Source: Carya illinoinensis (lineage: Eukaryota; Streptophyta; Magnoliopsida; Fagales; Juglandaceae). From it: a stretch of DNA of 64,000 bases. The DNA is taken from contig NC_056766.1 of NCBI RefSeq assembly GCF_018687715.1, positions 13,208,501-13,272,500 on the forward strand, written 5' to 3'. Position numbers and translations under genes: made by a program. Of this stretch, positions 11,720 through 23,900 are shown piece by piece. Below the pieces are notes generated by a model that saw only the letters and a list, made by a program, of their open reading frames with translations, searched no databases and was not told the DNA's origin. Position 1 is the first letter of the stretch. The number at the start of each line of letters is the position of its first letter.

Positions 11720-13005
11720 TGATTGAGCTGAATTATTGCATTTTTAATACTTTTGGAACCAATATATATTAATTCTTTCATTACTTTATCATTGGTTCTA
11801 TATGGAAAAATGAATAAATCAAAGTTGTGATTTTAATTGATTAAAAACATGAATTTCTGCTCTAATTTTATCAACTCTTGATTAATATGGATTATGGTAC
11901 ATATCGCTCAAGCGGCGGTTTCTGGCCGCTCGAGCGAAGTCAGGCAGATTCAAACGCTCGACTTCCGCTCGACAGTGGGCTCGAGCGAGTTGCGGGAAAA
12001 GAGATCGCTCGAGCGAATTCAGGCAGAGTCGAACGTTCAATGTTCGCTCGACAGGCCGCTCGAGCTAACTTAGGCAGAGTCAAACGCTCGATGTTCGCTC
12101 GACACTCCGCTCGAGCGAATATCGTATTTTACAGATCAGGGTTTATTCTGCTGTCAGAGTATATATATGTTTTTTTTACATCTTAGGATGAACTTTTGGC
12201 CTAAAAAACTCTATTTTGACTAGAGAAACACTTAGAATTTATTTTTCCATTGATTTTCATTCAGATTCGGAGAGGAGAATTCATACAATCGATCATTCAC
12301 GCAGCTACACAATTTCTACTGGATCATTCACTCAGACTGCAGTAGATTGAAGAACTCCTTGAGGGGTCCAATTGCCACTGCAACTCAGCCTCCTCCACCG
12401 ATTCGAATCTTCATCTCCATTCAATTGACTTGATCTTTTCAATTCTCTACTTGCTATTTCATTTCAGTTTTAAGTTTCTGAATTATTTTGGAGAATTTTG
12501 ATTTAGACGTTTGAGTAATTTATTTGTTATTCATTTAATTCATGTTATCTATTTTTATCGTTTCGTTAAGCTTTCATTTTAATAGTGATTACAATTACGG
12601 TGGTTTAATTTGAGAATTTGTGATTTGAACACAGTGATGAACCCTATAACATTGATTTTGGGGCTTTCAATTTTCAGTGCATGTTTTGTCAATTGCTTCC
12701 TAATTTAGTTTAATTCTTAATTTAGTTTTATTAATTTCTGAGTTTAATCTATTAATCTTTTACATTCCAATCCGACAATCAAAATCTAAAAACATGAATC
12801 TAGTCTATGACTAGTACCATTTTCCATCCATTGCACATACCATCATTTTATTTTCTCTTTGTGAAGTTTTTCACCCTTTTTAACGAGTTTGATTTTTAAG
12901 TAACTTTCCCTGAGGAGACGATTTAGGAATTTATTCCTAATTATTACACGACATCCTCTTGCACTTGGGATAGCTTTAGTGCTACTCATTTTTTTGAGTG
13001 TGTCA
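11720..13005 (+). repeat. Element C 3' LTR
   Basis: Partner of 3730-5016. It begins TGATTGAGCTG and ends GTGTCA, with the TSD gtatt directly after. It carries its own palindrome module (11905-12117) and TATA box near 12159-12169. Confidence 0.9.
11905..12117 (+). promoter_or_regulatory. CTCGAG palindrome module in U3 of element C (3' LTR)
   Basis: Second copy of the module at the same LTR position. The first palindrome has decayed to CGCTCAAGCG, and the loop between the first two palindromes differs from the 5' LTR (gcggtttctggc versus gctagaagccgc). Confidence 0.8.
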
Positions 13006-13010
13006 GTATT

Positions 13011-13021
13011 CTCTCCCCCTT
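13011..13021 (-). other. Polypurine tract of element B
   Basis: ctctccccctt on the plus strand reads aagggggagag on the element strand. After removal of element C it sits directly against the B LTR end at 3727. This fixes B's minus orientation. Confidence 0.75.
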
Positions 13022-13052
13022 AAATAAAATTTTGCCCTCAAAATTTGTTGCA

Positions 13053-13066
13053 CCTAAAATCAAGAC
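13053..13066. repeat. Target-site duplication of LINE L (left)
   Basis: ctaaaatcaagact is repeated exactly at 18842-18855. A 14-bp TSD beside an A-rich tail is the signature of target-primed reverse transcription. Confidence 0.9.
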
Positions 13067-13293
13067 TTTGTTTTTTATTTTTTTAAAAAAAAAAGAGAAG
13101 AAGAAGAAGAAACAAAAGTCACATGTCCATGAGTAACCTCCCATTTGTTTATTAAAAAACTCTCACTTATGGCGAAGGAATACTGTAAACAGAACAAATG
13201 CCACTAAACCAAGGAAGCAAACCAAAGCAAAAACCAAGACAACTTAAAATCTTATAGAAGGAAGACCAATCTTATCCAGGCAAATCATGCTCC

Positions 13294-13723
13294 TTACACC
13301 ACGAGATAATATCTCAGAGCTTCCGTACGTCCTTGTGACCCCAAATTCCCCTTGACAAGCAAAGAAGTCGGCAACCTAGTTGACCTCACGGAATATATGT
13401 GCAATAGAATATTAAACCATGCCTTCAAGACTTGCGAGCAACAACCCCCAATAGTCCCAGAGATACCACACATTACAGGCACTCGAAGTCAACCAGTGAA
13501 CAATCAACGCAGAGTCACACTCTATCTCCACATTAGTAAATCCAAACTCTTTGCACACCTTGATGCCCCTCAAAAATGCCCTTAGTTTCGCCTCATTATT
13601 TGTGCTAACACCTAGATGTTTTGAGAAGGTAGCCTTTACATTCTCCGAATGATCCCTAATCACTCCTCCCCCTCCACAAGATCTTAGGTTTCCCCTACTA
13701 CACCCATCAACGTTTAACTTCAC
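13294..13723 (-). pseudogene. LINE L ORF2 C-terminal RNase H
   Basis: The frame starting at 13723 reads MKLNVDGCSRGN, CGGGGVIRDHS, NNEAKLRAFLRGI and VEIECDSALIVHWL. This is the plant RVT_3-type RNase H with its D-E-D residues visible. It is followed by the 3' UTR and A-rich tail. The domain is an addition found on plant L1 elements and would help remove template RNA. Confidence 0.85.
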
Positions 13724-13748
13724 CCAGAAACCTGCTTGATAGGCACAT

Positions 13749-14660
13749 TTAGTTCACGAAGGATCTCGTAATCTCTCGGAGAGAGCCGCTTGCATTTAAA
13801 CATGTTTTAGAGATGTGGCTAAGCCAATACTTAACTGCAAGCCAAACTGCCTCTGCAGATTCGTACGTTGACTCCATTTGAGCCTTACACTGCTTGACCC
13901 ACAACCTCCAAGTCACCAGACATGGAAGAAGCCCCACAAGGATGCCATGTTGGGAGGATCGCTTAGCACAACTGAACCAACAAGAAATACGTGTGCACCA
14001 TGAAGAAGATACCATGCACCGAACACCTAAAGCCATCGACGCTTTCTGCCAAACTTCCATAGCAATATTTCCAGAGCACAGAACATGATCCAGCGTTTCA
14101 TAGCTTCCATTCGTACAACAATCATAGTGAGAGGCAAGGTTGATACCCATAGAAAAGATTTGAGCATCCACTGGGAGGCACCTGAACCATGCCTTCCAAA
14201 CACAAACCTCCACTTGACTAGGGATGAGCTTATGCCAAAACCAATCATTCCATGAAAATTCCGCACTTCAAATCCGAATGATGTCCCAAGCAGAGGCAGT
14301 GGAGAAAGCCCCATCCCAATTTGGTTCCCAGATATAAACATCCGACCCCTTCTTTCCTACTACCACCGATTCTAACACCTCCATAGCTCTACTTTCTCCA
14401 ACCAAATTCACTAGAGCTGATTCATCCCAAACATTTCTAACCCATAGGTCCCTGACTTGGAGCCCAGGATTCGTAATATTCTGGATGTCCACATTTAAAG
14501 GTCCACTCGACAGCCAACATTCATGCCAAAAAGAGACCCTTCCTTCCTTGACCCACACCCTGGAATGATCATAAACCTTTGGAAAGACCTGTATAATAGA
14601 TCGCCAAAATTGTGAACCACGTCCATGTGAAGCCGCCATAACAAGGTTACCTTCTTTCAC
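13749..14660 (-). pseudogene. LINE L ORF2 post-RT zinc-binding region
   Basis: Frames at 14660-14268 (GRGSQFWRSIIQVF, VSFWHECWL) and 14213-13749 (CVWKAWFRCLPVD, CCTNGSYETLDHVLC) match the zf-RVT region that follows the RT in plant LINEs. The match between them is interrupted by frameshifts. Confidence 0.75.
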
Positions 14661-14764
14661 GTACTTAATTAAAAAAAAATGAGTTTAAAGATAATCTAAT
14701 GTAAGAAGTCGCCATGCAAATTTCATGTGCAAGGCATGTTGAACTTCATTAAAGTCCCAAATCC

Positions 14765-16200
14765 CTAAGCCTCATTCCTTGAACGGTTTACATATAGCAG
14801 ACCATGAAACCCACTTCTTTTTAGCTTTGCCATTAAATTCACCCCAAAAGAAGGTCGAGAGAATAGAGTTGAGCTTAGTAAGTAAAACCTTGGGCACATT
14901 GAGCACTGCCAAAAGATGTGTCGCCATACAAGACAGCACATGTCTAAGCAAGATAAGATGACCACCTTGGGAAAGAATTTTAAATTTCCACCCCGCAACC
15001 TTGTTCTGAATTTAAGCACCAGAGGTTCCAAAGCTCTAGCTATAAGATGCCTCGTCACCAATGGCACCCCCAGGTAAGTAACTAGAAAAATACCCTCTGT
15101 AAAACCTGCCATTTGGAGAAGACCACACCACCTCAAATAATTAATCTTCTTGGACAGAAAGAGAGCCGACTTTTCCTTATTAATTAACTGTCCCGACCAC
15201 AAAGAATATTTTTCCAATGCCCGTAAACGCATCTTAATGGATCTTTTCTCCCCATTGGCAAAAATAGAACCTCATCTGCATAGAGAAGATGAGACACTAA
15301 AGGGGCTCCTCAAGGATGATAATAAGGATCGATTTTTCCTTCTTCAAACTCCTTTCACAATAATCGAGTGAGCACTTCCTACATGATAATAAACAAATAT
15401 GGAGAAAGAAATCCCCTTGATGTAGTCCCCAAGAAGGCTTGAAAAAACCTTTGTATGTTCCATTCATCATACTCGAAAACCAAGGGGACCGCATACAAGC
15501 CTCCACCAAACCACAAAACCTTTCAGAGCCAAATCCCTTCAGGACTAAGCATAAGAAAGACCAATCAACCCGATCATATGCCTTTGCCATATCAATTTTC
15601 AAGATTACATTACCTCCATTGCTCTTTTGATGAAGAGAGTGAACCATTTCCTGCGCAAGTGTGATATTCTCAAAAATACTACGACTCAGAACAAAATCAC
15701 CTTGTTCCCAAGAGATCATGTGAGGAAGAAAACTAGCCAAACGGTTCACAAGAATCTTCGAAAAGATTTTATAGGCAACTACACAAGCTAATAGGCCAGA
15801 ACTTATCAAAGCTTTGAGGATCCTACACCTTAGGAATGAGAACAATATAAGATGCTGAATAAAATTGTAGCAGAGGGGCACCAGAAAAGAAGTCGCGAGC
15901 AGTGTCAACAACATCCCTTTTAATAATTTCCCAACACTCTAGATAGAAAGCAGAGCCAAAACCATCAAGACCAAGGCTACTATTCTTTGGGATTGAAGAT
16001 AAAGCCCTCCAAACCTCCTCCTCAGAAGGTTCTTGATCAAGAGAAGAGTTCTCCTCATTAGTCACCACTGAGGATAAAATACCACTCAAATTTGGTCGCA
16101 CAATAGGCCCTTCACCCGTGAGGAACTCTTGAAAGTATTTAACTGCCTCATGATGAACCATTTCTGTTGAATCCAAAACAACCCCATTGGGAATGGTCAT
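14765..16200 (-). pseudogene. LINE L ORF2 reverse transcriptase
   Basis: Minus-strand frames read SSLGLDGFGSAFY (palm start, ~15960), KIDMAKAYDRVDWSF (motif A, ~15590) and LLYADEVLF near 15265-15295 at the YADD position. The second catalytic aspartate therefore appears to be glutamate, which would be expected to impair polymerisation, in addition to the frameshifts. The intact protein would reverse-transcribe LINE RNA at a nicked chromosomal target. Confidence 0.85.
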
Positions 16201-16599
16201 TTTAGATATCGCCGATGCTCTCCCACGTTGATTAACACATGCATGAAAGAACTTAGAGTTTCAGTCTCCATCCTCTAGCCATTTCTTTTTTACCTGCTGC
16301 GCTAACCTCATTTCCTCTCAATTTTCCCATACCTCCAATTCAGCCTTAGTACTTAAATACTCATGCTCCAAATCAAAATGAAAACCATCTTGAAGCTTGA
16401 ATTCTAGAAATTCCATGCGTTCCTCTGAGGCTTTAATGGACTGATATACTAGGCCAAAAATCTCCTTGTTCCAAGTTCGTAGCATCACTTTAAGCCTCTT
16501 AATTTTGGCAGCCAACAGACAAGCCCTGAGCCCTTGACCTCTTCCCTCCAAACATCCTCCACGCACTTCTTAAAGTTCTCGTGCGTGCTCCACATGCGC

Positions 16600-17320
16600 T
16601 GAAATCAGAATGGAGAAGGGCCATAAGTGTTTGCTTCCTTATCAAATTGGATCAACATGAGGCAATGATCTAAGGATTTCTTATTGAGAAATTCAAGTTG
16701 AACATTCGGGAACCATTGGAAGAAGGTAGTATTCAATAAGGCCCGATCCAAGCGTGCCCACCTTGATGGACCTTTATGACTGTTGCACCATGACATTCGG
16801 CAACCACTAAAACCAATCTCCACGAGCCAGCCTTTTATGGATGCATGAATTAAATTTAGCCATGGCTAATAAAAGGCCTTGGATTTCCACCTATTCGCTC
16901 ACCGTCATTTTGAATAGAATTAAAGTCCCCCACAAAAATCCAGGCCGGAGCATCATCCATTTGCGCATCCTCAAGGTCCTTCCAAAGCTCTCTACGTTCC
17001 ACTTGTGAGCACTTGGCATACACAAATGACACATAGATCCACTTGTCGTCCTTAGTAAAACACCCGTGAATAAATTGATTAGACATACTTTGCACTTCAA
17101 AACTTAAATCCGCAATCCAAAACATGCAAATCTTACCCCCCATTGCTTCATTAGAACAATAGGAAGGAAAGCAAAACAAACACATCCAGAAATCCATAGA
17201 ACCTCTTTAGCAAAGGGTTCAGAAAGGACTAGAACAGGGGGAGAAAAGTCTTTCACCAAACATTTCAACCTTCCTTTGGACATACGCAGGCCTCATACAT
17301 TCCACACTAAAAGTTTGTCA
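16600..17320 (-). pseudogene. LINE L ORF2 endonuclease
   Basis: Frame 17197-16856 reads FVYAKCSQVERRELWKDL and WIFVGDFNSIQND (the GDFN motif of the exonuclease-endonuclease-phosphatase fold), then 16823-16605 reads RMSWCNSHKG, RLDRALLN and KKSLDHCLML (relatives have SDHSP/C). A frameshift lies near 17100. The active enzyme nicks target DNA for priming. Confidence 0.85.
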
Positions 17321-17329
17321 AACATTAAT

Positions 17330-18772
17330 TCAATTTTGTGAGATGAGAACTAACTCGAACATTCCCTTCTCTTTGGCCAAACTATGGTGAGGTTCACTCT
17401 CTTCATGATCCAAGCAGTATGAATTAGTTGCCCCAGTCACTGTGGTATTATTTTCTAGTGCAAGTATTTCTGAAACCACATCAATTGTAGGACGCTCTGC
17501 AACTAGCCAAACTATCATAACTCCCTCCTGTAGTTCACTAGCCCCCTCCCCATTTCTCTCTCTAGAATTAAACAAAGCCATCTATAATTCAGCAATTGCA
17601 TGGTCACCAGTAGAATCCTTAGGCATATTGTGAGAACCCGCTTGCACCAAGGCCTGGCCACCCTCACATAGCACCTCCTCGCACTGCACCTCCTCACACT
17701 GCACTTCTTCCCCTTGCACTGAAGCCCCACTATCTCCCTTCTTACCTTCGAGTTTTGACACAGCATCCATGTCCACATTGCAGGCCACCAGACCACCAGC
17801 CATAGTTCCCTCCCGAACTTGCACTTCTCTATCCTTTCTAAGAACCTTAGTAGGCCCCTCAACAATAACTAGTTGCTCAGGAATATTAGGGCTCCCCTCA
17901 ATCTACTGATCCACCTTCTTCCCACTAGGCCCAACTTGTACAACATGCCATTCCTCTAGGGTATCTTGTTTTGCTCTTTTCGGAGCCAGACACTCGTCCC
18001 TTTGTTGCTTCTTCACCCCAACACGACATACTAACTCCATATGGCCTTGGCGACTGCACCATGTACAATACGATCCCTGTTTCTCATACCGCACCTCTTG
18101 CCAAGTTTTCTTGTGAGCCGAGACAACAATAGGGAACCCCTGTACTGGTTCCTCTAGCAGATCTACCTCTACACACAATCTAGCACCCGAAGCGCGAGAC
18201 TTGTTAAGGGTCACATTGTCAGTACCCAAGAACCTTTCAAACCGTGATGCCAAAATTTGCAAACAATCAATCCTATACAAATGCAATCGCAGTCCGGGTA
18301 AGAAAATCCATTGGGGTGCAAATGTGGGCTTGCTCTTGAGATCAAATTCTTTCATCCAGTAGAACAACTGAAAGATGCACCTGGAAATAACTCTCCCTTC
18401 CCTTGCCCATGCATGTATGAAATCCCGTTCAGAATGCAACTAAATAAATACATGATGAGCATCCACAAAACTGATAATAGGGATCACCAACAAGCCCCAA
18501 GTCTTGATCATAGCAAGCATAATGGTATCAATGGATGGACAAGATTGTAGAAACTTCAAGACCAGAGCATAATGGAAGTCCTCCATAGCCCTAGACATCT
18601 CTACCTCTAAGAAGACAAAACCTGGTTTGCCATCAAGGTCCATAGGAAAATGCATAGGTAATTTGAACAAGGAAGAAGAAAGGGGCTTTGACACTACCTG
18701 GGCATAGGAAACTGTCGGAACCAAAGTCCCCGCTAGTGAGGAAGTCACCTGAGGGGCAGCTGCTGCGGCCAT
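17330..18772 (-). pseudogene. LINE L ORF1 (DUF4283 and zinc knuckle)
   Basis: The start at 18772 opens a frame reading to a stop at 18440-18442. The same frame resumes immediately (18439-17903), so a single in-frame stop splits it. The second part carries WIFLPGLRLHLYRIDCLQILASRFERFLG (DUF4283-like RNA-binding region) and a zinc knuckle CTWCSRQGHMELVC near 18060-18020. Downstream, a low-complexity stretch repeats QCEEV near 17690-17660. ORF1 would coat LINE RNA. Confidence 0.8.
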
Positions 18773-18841
18773 GCAACAACCCTAGGCAACAAAAATGAAA
18801 GAAAACCCAAGAAAGACAGTATCGAAAAAAAGGGAGCTAAT

Positions 18842-18855
18842 CTAAAATCAAGACT
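18842..18855. repeat. Target-site duplication of LINE L (right)
   Basis: Exact second copy of ctaaaatcaagact. Confidence 0.9.
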
Positions 18856-19328
18856 CGAATACTTAAACATTCATACATATATTTGTGCACATTACATCAC
18901 ACTTCGAAAGATCCAAATCAAGTCTAAAGTATAAACCTCAACAATACAATTAAAAACCTAATAATAATTCCAAAGTCTCCACATAATCCATGAACCTCAT
19001 ACAAATAGTGAAATAAAATCTCAAACTATCATACCACCAAAACCACTCTTCTGCTGCGAACTCTAACAACTAGTAGTCCTAAATGCATTGTATTTTAATC
19101 ACGCACATCTAAAAAGAACTAACCACCACATTGAATTTTACATGCCTAATAATTCCTTTAAAACATCAATGTCACAAGTCTAAACCTCCAGTTCCTAACC
19201 AAAATTCATTCCACTAATTCAGCCCAAAATCTAAACCTTAAATCATATCCAAGTCATGTCCTATAGCCTATAGAATAAGCCAATCAAATCTAAAACCTCA
19301 ATTCATAAAGTTTGCAGAATCTCAAACA
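18856..19328 (-). other. Element B internal non-coding region
   Basis: AT-rich sequence, continuous before the LINE insertion with 13011-13066. It contains no ORF or recognisable protein domain. This is all there is between PBS and PPT of element B. Confidence 0.8.
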
Positions 19329-19344
19329 TGGCTCTGATACCAAC
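19329..19344 (-). other. Primer-binding site of element B
   Basis: Plus-strand tggctctgataccaac reads GTTGGTATCAGAGCCA on the element strand, complementary to the 3' end of initiator Met-tRNA. It abuts the LTR at 19345. Confidence 0.9.
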
Positions 19345-20965
19345 GGTAACTCTTTGGTCCTGTAGGGGTCGGAGAGTTACCTCCTATAACTTAAAACAAA
19401 CATTTCATCAGCATATTTACAAACTCCAAAATATAGAATCATCAGAATACTATAAAATCTCTTAATAAAATCTATAAATCCTTAGAAATCTTCTATGAGG
19501 AATCTATTATACTTAAATAATCGTCTCTCTCATGCTTCATAATCCTGATCCTTACCTGAACTATTCCAAAATCATCTCAAAAATATTATGGAGATAAGTG
19601 ATGAGTTATCAATAATTATGTAAGCAGAGGTCATATACTACTATGTAAACATAACCATTTATAGAGATCAGAATGCAGAACATAATATTTTCCTTTTCAT
19701 TTTCAGAGTGCGAGCATAAACATGTTATCAAAATTAGAGCGAAGTCTCAGAAATATTCATATTCAAAAGTATTTTTATTTAATGTCTTTTGGCATAGCAT
19801 AACTAACCATCATCACACCAGAATATCATATCACATCAGAGGCCACATTTACCCCTATGGTAGGGTTGTGCAAAACCTGGTAGCTAACAGATCAGAAACA
19901 GAATGTGAATCTTCCCCCTATTTATTCTCAGAGCCCCGAGTGTGCATACAAGAAAGACCATTAGATAAACCACTTTGTTTCCAAAGTGGGTGCACCAAAA
20001 ACAAAACAGCTAGTACCAAGCCAAACAGAAGCCACTATTAGCACCTATGGTAGGACAAACAGATCACCATCCACAAACCATATCCAGATTTAGAATGTCA
20101 TGCCAAAATTTTTCAGAAAATCACATTATATCATATCAGAATATAGAAAATCTTTGAAACATAGCAAAATCAGATCACAAAAGCATACTTTATGAACAAA
20201 ATTTCATATTCACTCTCTTTTGCACAGTTCAAAAACTCAATGTGAGAAAAATAAGCTCATGTCTACACCAGTCATGATAAAAATTCTTTCTCTTTCATCA
20301 GAGTTCACATGAATGAAGTCGAAAAAATAACTGAGGCTATTTTCATAGTTCTTTTCATAACATAATGCACATTTTAATAAATCAACCTCAATTCATTTTA
20401 TTTTTATACAAAGTCTAGCATAGCCCCATTACCTGAACTTTTTAGCTTTTTAGAATTTCTCCATAATAGTACTGAATGAAAATCAATCGTCACCTATAAA
20501 ATAGTCACGTACTCTCATAAATTTCCAATCGAACACATATATCGATGCTTAAACATGAAAAACTATGCAATCTATGTTTCCTTAAAAATAATCTATAACT
20601 CCCGTGACCCTAAAATATTGTCACTTCCCAAATTCATCGATGTCCACTTATGATTCACTTAACCTAATTCCCACTTATTCACAAGGTTTATTTAAAAAGA
20701 ATCAAAACCCAACCCATTTATAAAAAAATGAAAAACCATTGAAATAAAAATATTACCCGACCCAAAATAATTTCAAACCCGAACTCAACCTTAAAATGTT
20801 TTACTTCAAATAAATCTTTGAAACACCATGTTTTAAAATTGAGGGCAAAATCATAATTACACCAAAAACTTGCCCTCAATTTTATAATAGAAGTCTATAG
20901 CAAAAATAAAACCTAAAGCAACTCAAGAACAACTTTCTAAAACTAGAGTATGCAGCAGCTCACCC

Positions 20966-23900
20966 TGTAATGCCCGTCCTTGTGGTGAGTCCTTTAGAAA
21001 ATAATTTTAATAAAAATAGATGGGAATTATAGTGCCTTTTGAAAATTTCTTTCTTTTCGTGCCAGGATACAAAAGACTCTACGTCTATAAACAAAACGTA
21101 TTTCTTTATTTAGAATGTTACAGCATAAAACATTATATTTCATAATTAAAGTTTATCGTACAAAATATCATGCCAAGGCTTTCGTGCTCTTCCCCTTGGG
21201 TTGTGCCCGTCCTGACATGTCATGCTCACTTTGTCCCTGGGAGGGCACACATTAAAACTAAAATGAGTCGATGACTCGCAAGCATTACTTCATACAGTTA
21301 AAATATAACAACATAAGTTTTCAGTCATGCATTCATCACTCCCTACATATCATACATAGACATTCTATTCGTTTTAAAACTTTTCGAGGTGGCATTTTTC
21401 TTTAAAAATGTTTTCTTCTTGTAAAACAGTTTCCCACGCCTCGTTGATTTCATATCTTAAAGAGTTTTTTCATGCATACATCTTTTCATACTTACATGCA
21501 TTCTTTCTTAACATGCATACATTCTTTCTTATCACTTTTATTGGCCATTGCACACTATTGCGCCTCATGTGCTGTGGTTAGTGGTATTTTCGACCTAATT
21601 TAACCCGTGGCTACTGGTTGGGAATCCATTCCATTTAGGTGTAACACTAGGTGCACTACCAGTACTACTTACTGGCATTGCAATCTGCCCAATCCATTCC
21701 TTCGGTACCTTTTCATTCCGTTTATATGGCCATTACGTATTTTCATACATTAAAAATTCAGTTCTTTCATTCTTTTTCAGTCCATCCAATCCTTTACAGT
21801 TCTTTCATTCTTTTCTTTCAGTTCTTACCATTTTTTATAGTTCTTCCAGTCCTTCAGTCATTTCATTTGTAAAAAGTCATTTAAAAGGCATAAGCTTAAA
21901 CATCTTTCATGCCATCATTTAAAACATCAGTTCATAGGGGCATTTTAAAACTCTTTCTTCGCGTCTTTTAAAGCATAGGTCAAGGCCTCTCGTTTCATCT
22001 TGTAAAAATACATACAATATGTACCATGTATAGCACTCATCCACATGCATACACTTACGTACTTTGGGTGTGTGAAAAGGGGCTACCAAGGAGGGTCGTT
22101 ACGTACTTATACTTAGCATTCTTTTTTAAAATAGTGTTTCATGTCAATTCATGAAGCATTGTAAGAAAAAGTGTTTCGTTTTCATCTTCATTTATTTAGA
22201 AAACTCTAGAAGAGTATGAATGCAATACTTACCTAGACTTCATACCATACTCATTCCATGCAATCTATTCGTGTGCGTGTCAGATGGCAACCTACATGCA
22301 TATACATAACCTTACGTCATTTTCTATCTAATGCATATACAACTATACTAGAAATAGAAATATGCTTCACTTGGATCACTCTCCATCCATCCTTAGGCTC
22401 TTACGTGCCATTTACTATGCCTAAAAGCTTTAGAGTCTTATTCTTTAAACTAAACCTCTGCAATTCACCTTAGGGTTAAGACACTAAGACCTTCATCTTA
22501 TTCTTCTATCAATCACATGTCGACGCATGACTTAGACTAACTAAGTCACGCATCCCAATCCTAGAAAATTTACCCATTACTACCTTCATGTATCCTAGCC
22601 CATACTTAATCTCATTCCCATCCATACATGGCACATGACTTTAAGCCAACTTTGAGGCTTAAACATCTTGCAACCATGCTAAGGACAGATTACCCATTAT
22701 ATATGGTGAACCTATCTGGCACACGTGTCTCGTTAGAGGCACATGTACCTTATCCCTTTATCACCTAAGATCAACTTATAGTTCAATGAACACCGACCTG
22801 TATAAACAAGCTCCATACTACGATCTCAGACCTGGTCAATAGGACCTTTCCGACTTCCCGACCTTGTACAAGTTCATCCCTGCATCCATAAATGCACCTT
22901 TGATATGTCACGTAGCTCAAGACAAATCACGAATCACGTCATGATGCTCACCGTGCTTCCACTACACTACTCTTACACTTTTCCTCCACGTCACGAATCA
23001 CGTCATGATGCTCATCGTGCTTCCACTGCATACTCTTAGCCATAAGCCAACCACAAGGTGATACCCGTCACGTCGAACGAGAGGCGACATCACAGCAATT
23101 CCCCGATGCTACATAATACATTCTAGGCTCCTCAACTACGCAACCATCCTTTTATTCATGACATGCCATATGGCACATCACTACACAACAAAGAGCACAC
23201 GCCACGCGTACGCTCTTCACTCTATGCCACATGTCACTACGGCGCATGTCACACGGTGCATCGCTGCAATACATGGAGTATGCTCCATGTGTAGTCCCTT
23301 CACACATCACACCGCATCACAACTACAACATACACCTCATGCCCATACTTATAGCATAGTCCACAACACTACACAGTTATGCCCAACACTTCGTTACACA
23401 GCCACACCTCACTTTACAACTACGCAGTGAACTCTACAATTACTAAAAATGGTCTATAATCCAACCAACCAACTGACATTAATATAAATAATGAAGGTAG
23501 AGGGATATACCATCAATGAGATAACCCGTGCATCGCTTGTTGCCCGTCAGGTTCAAAGCAGTGGAGGAGTCGTACGTAGAGATTAACACCGCGTACGGTG
23601 GCTATCCACCTTGCATGGTGGTTGTCCTCCACATAAGGTGGCTATGAGTGTGTATTTAAGCAGGGAAAGGTTTGGTCGTGGTCCTAGAGTGGTGGCCTCA
23701 AGGCAGTGCCGAGGTGGCACACGGAGGATGCACAGTGGTCCGTGGAGGTGTTTTGGGTTGTGTATTTCAAAGCATGGGAAATGGAGAGTGAGGCTTGATT
23801 GGAAAGGAGAAGCTCAAGGAGGAGTCGTGGAGGTAAGGGGAAGTACTTGGTGGGGCTAAAATCCACATACAGTGGCGCTAAGGCCTTTGGTGGTGTGCCA

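Larger units (their letters stand above)
3730..13005 (+). mobile_element. Element C: Athila-like Ty3/gypsy retrotransposon
   Basis: A complete 9.3-kb element: LTRs 3730-5016 and 11720-13005, a PBS, a gag-pol region in the order gag-PR-RT-RNase H-IN, and a long 3' non-coding stretch. It is flanked by the TSD gtatt. The pol wording (GWTIANIKG, RRLNPTMKEVV, GWRMCIDYRKLN, RKDHFPLPFMDQ) is that of the plant Athila/Tat branch. The LTRs look ~95% alike by eye. Several stops and frameshifts disable it. I see no env-like ORF after pol. Confidence 0.9.
13067..18841 (-). mobile_element. LINE L: L1-type non-LTR retrotransposon
   Basis: A 5.8-kb minus-strand insertion into element B's short internal region. 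The element-sense 3' end is at 13067, where ttgttttttattttttt is the complement of an A-rich tail. In element order it holds ORF1, then ORF2 with endonuclease, RT, a zinc-binding RT C-terminal region and RNase H. It looks full length, but stops and frameshifts break every domain. Confidence 0.9.

Noticed and set aside
19329..19344. tRNA gene fragment
   Set aside because: Only the short complement to initiator Met-tRNA is present, at an LTR border; it is a PBS, not a tRNA gene.
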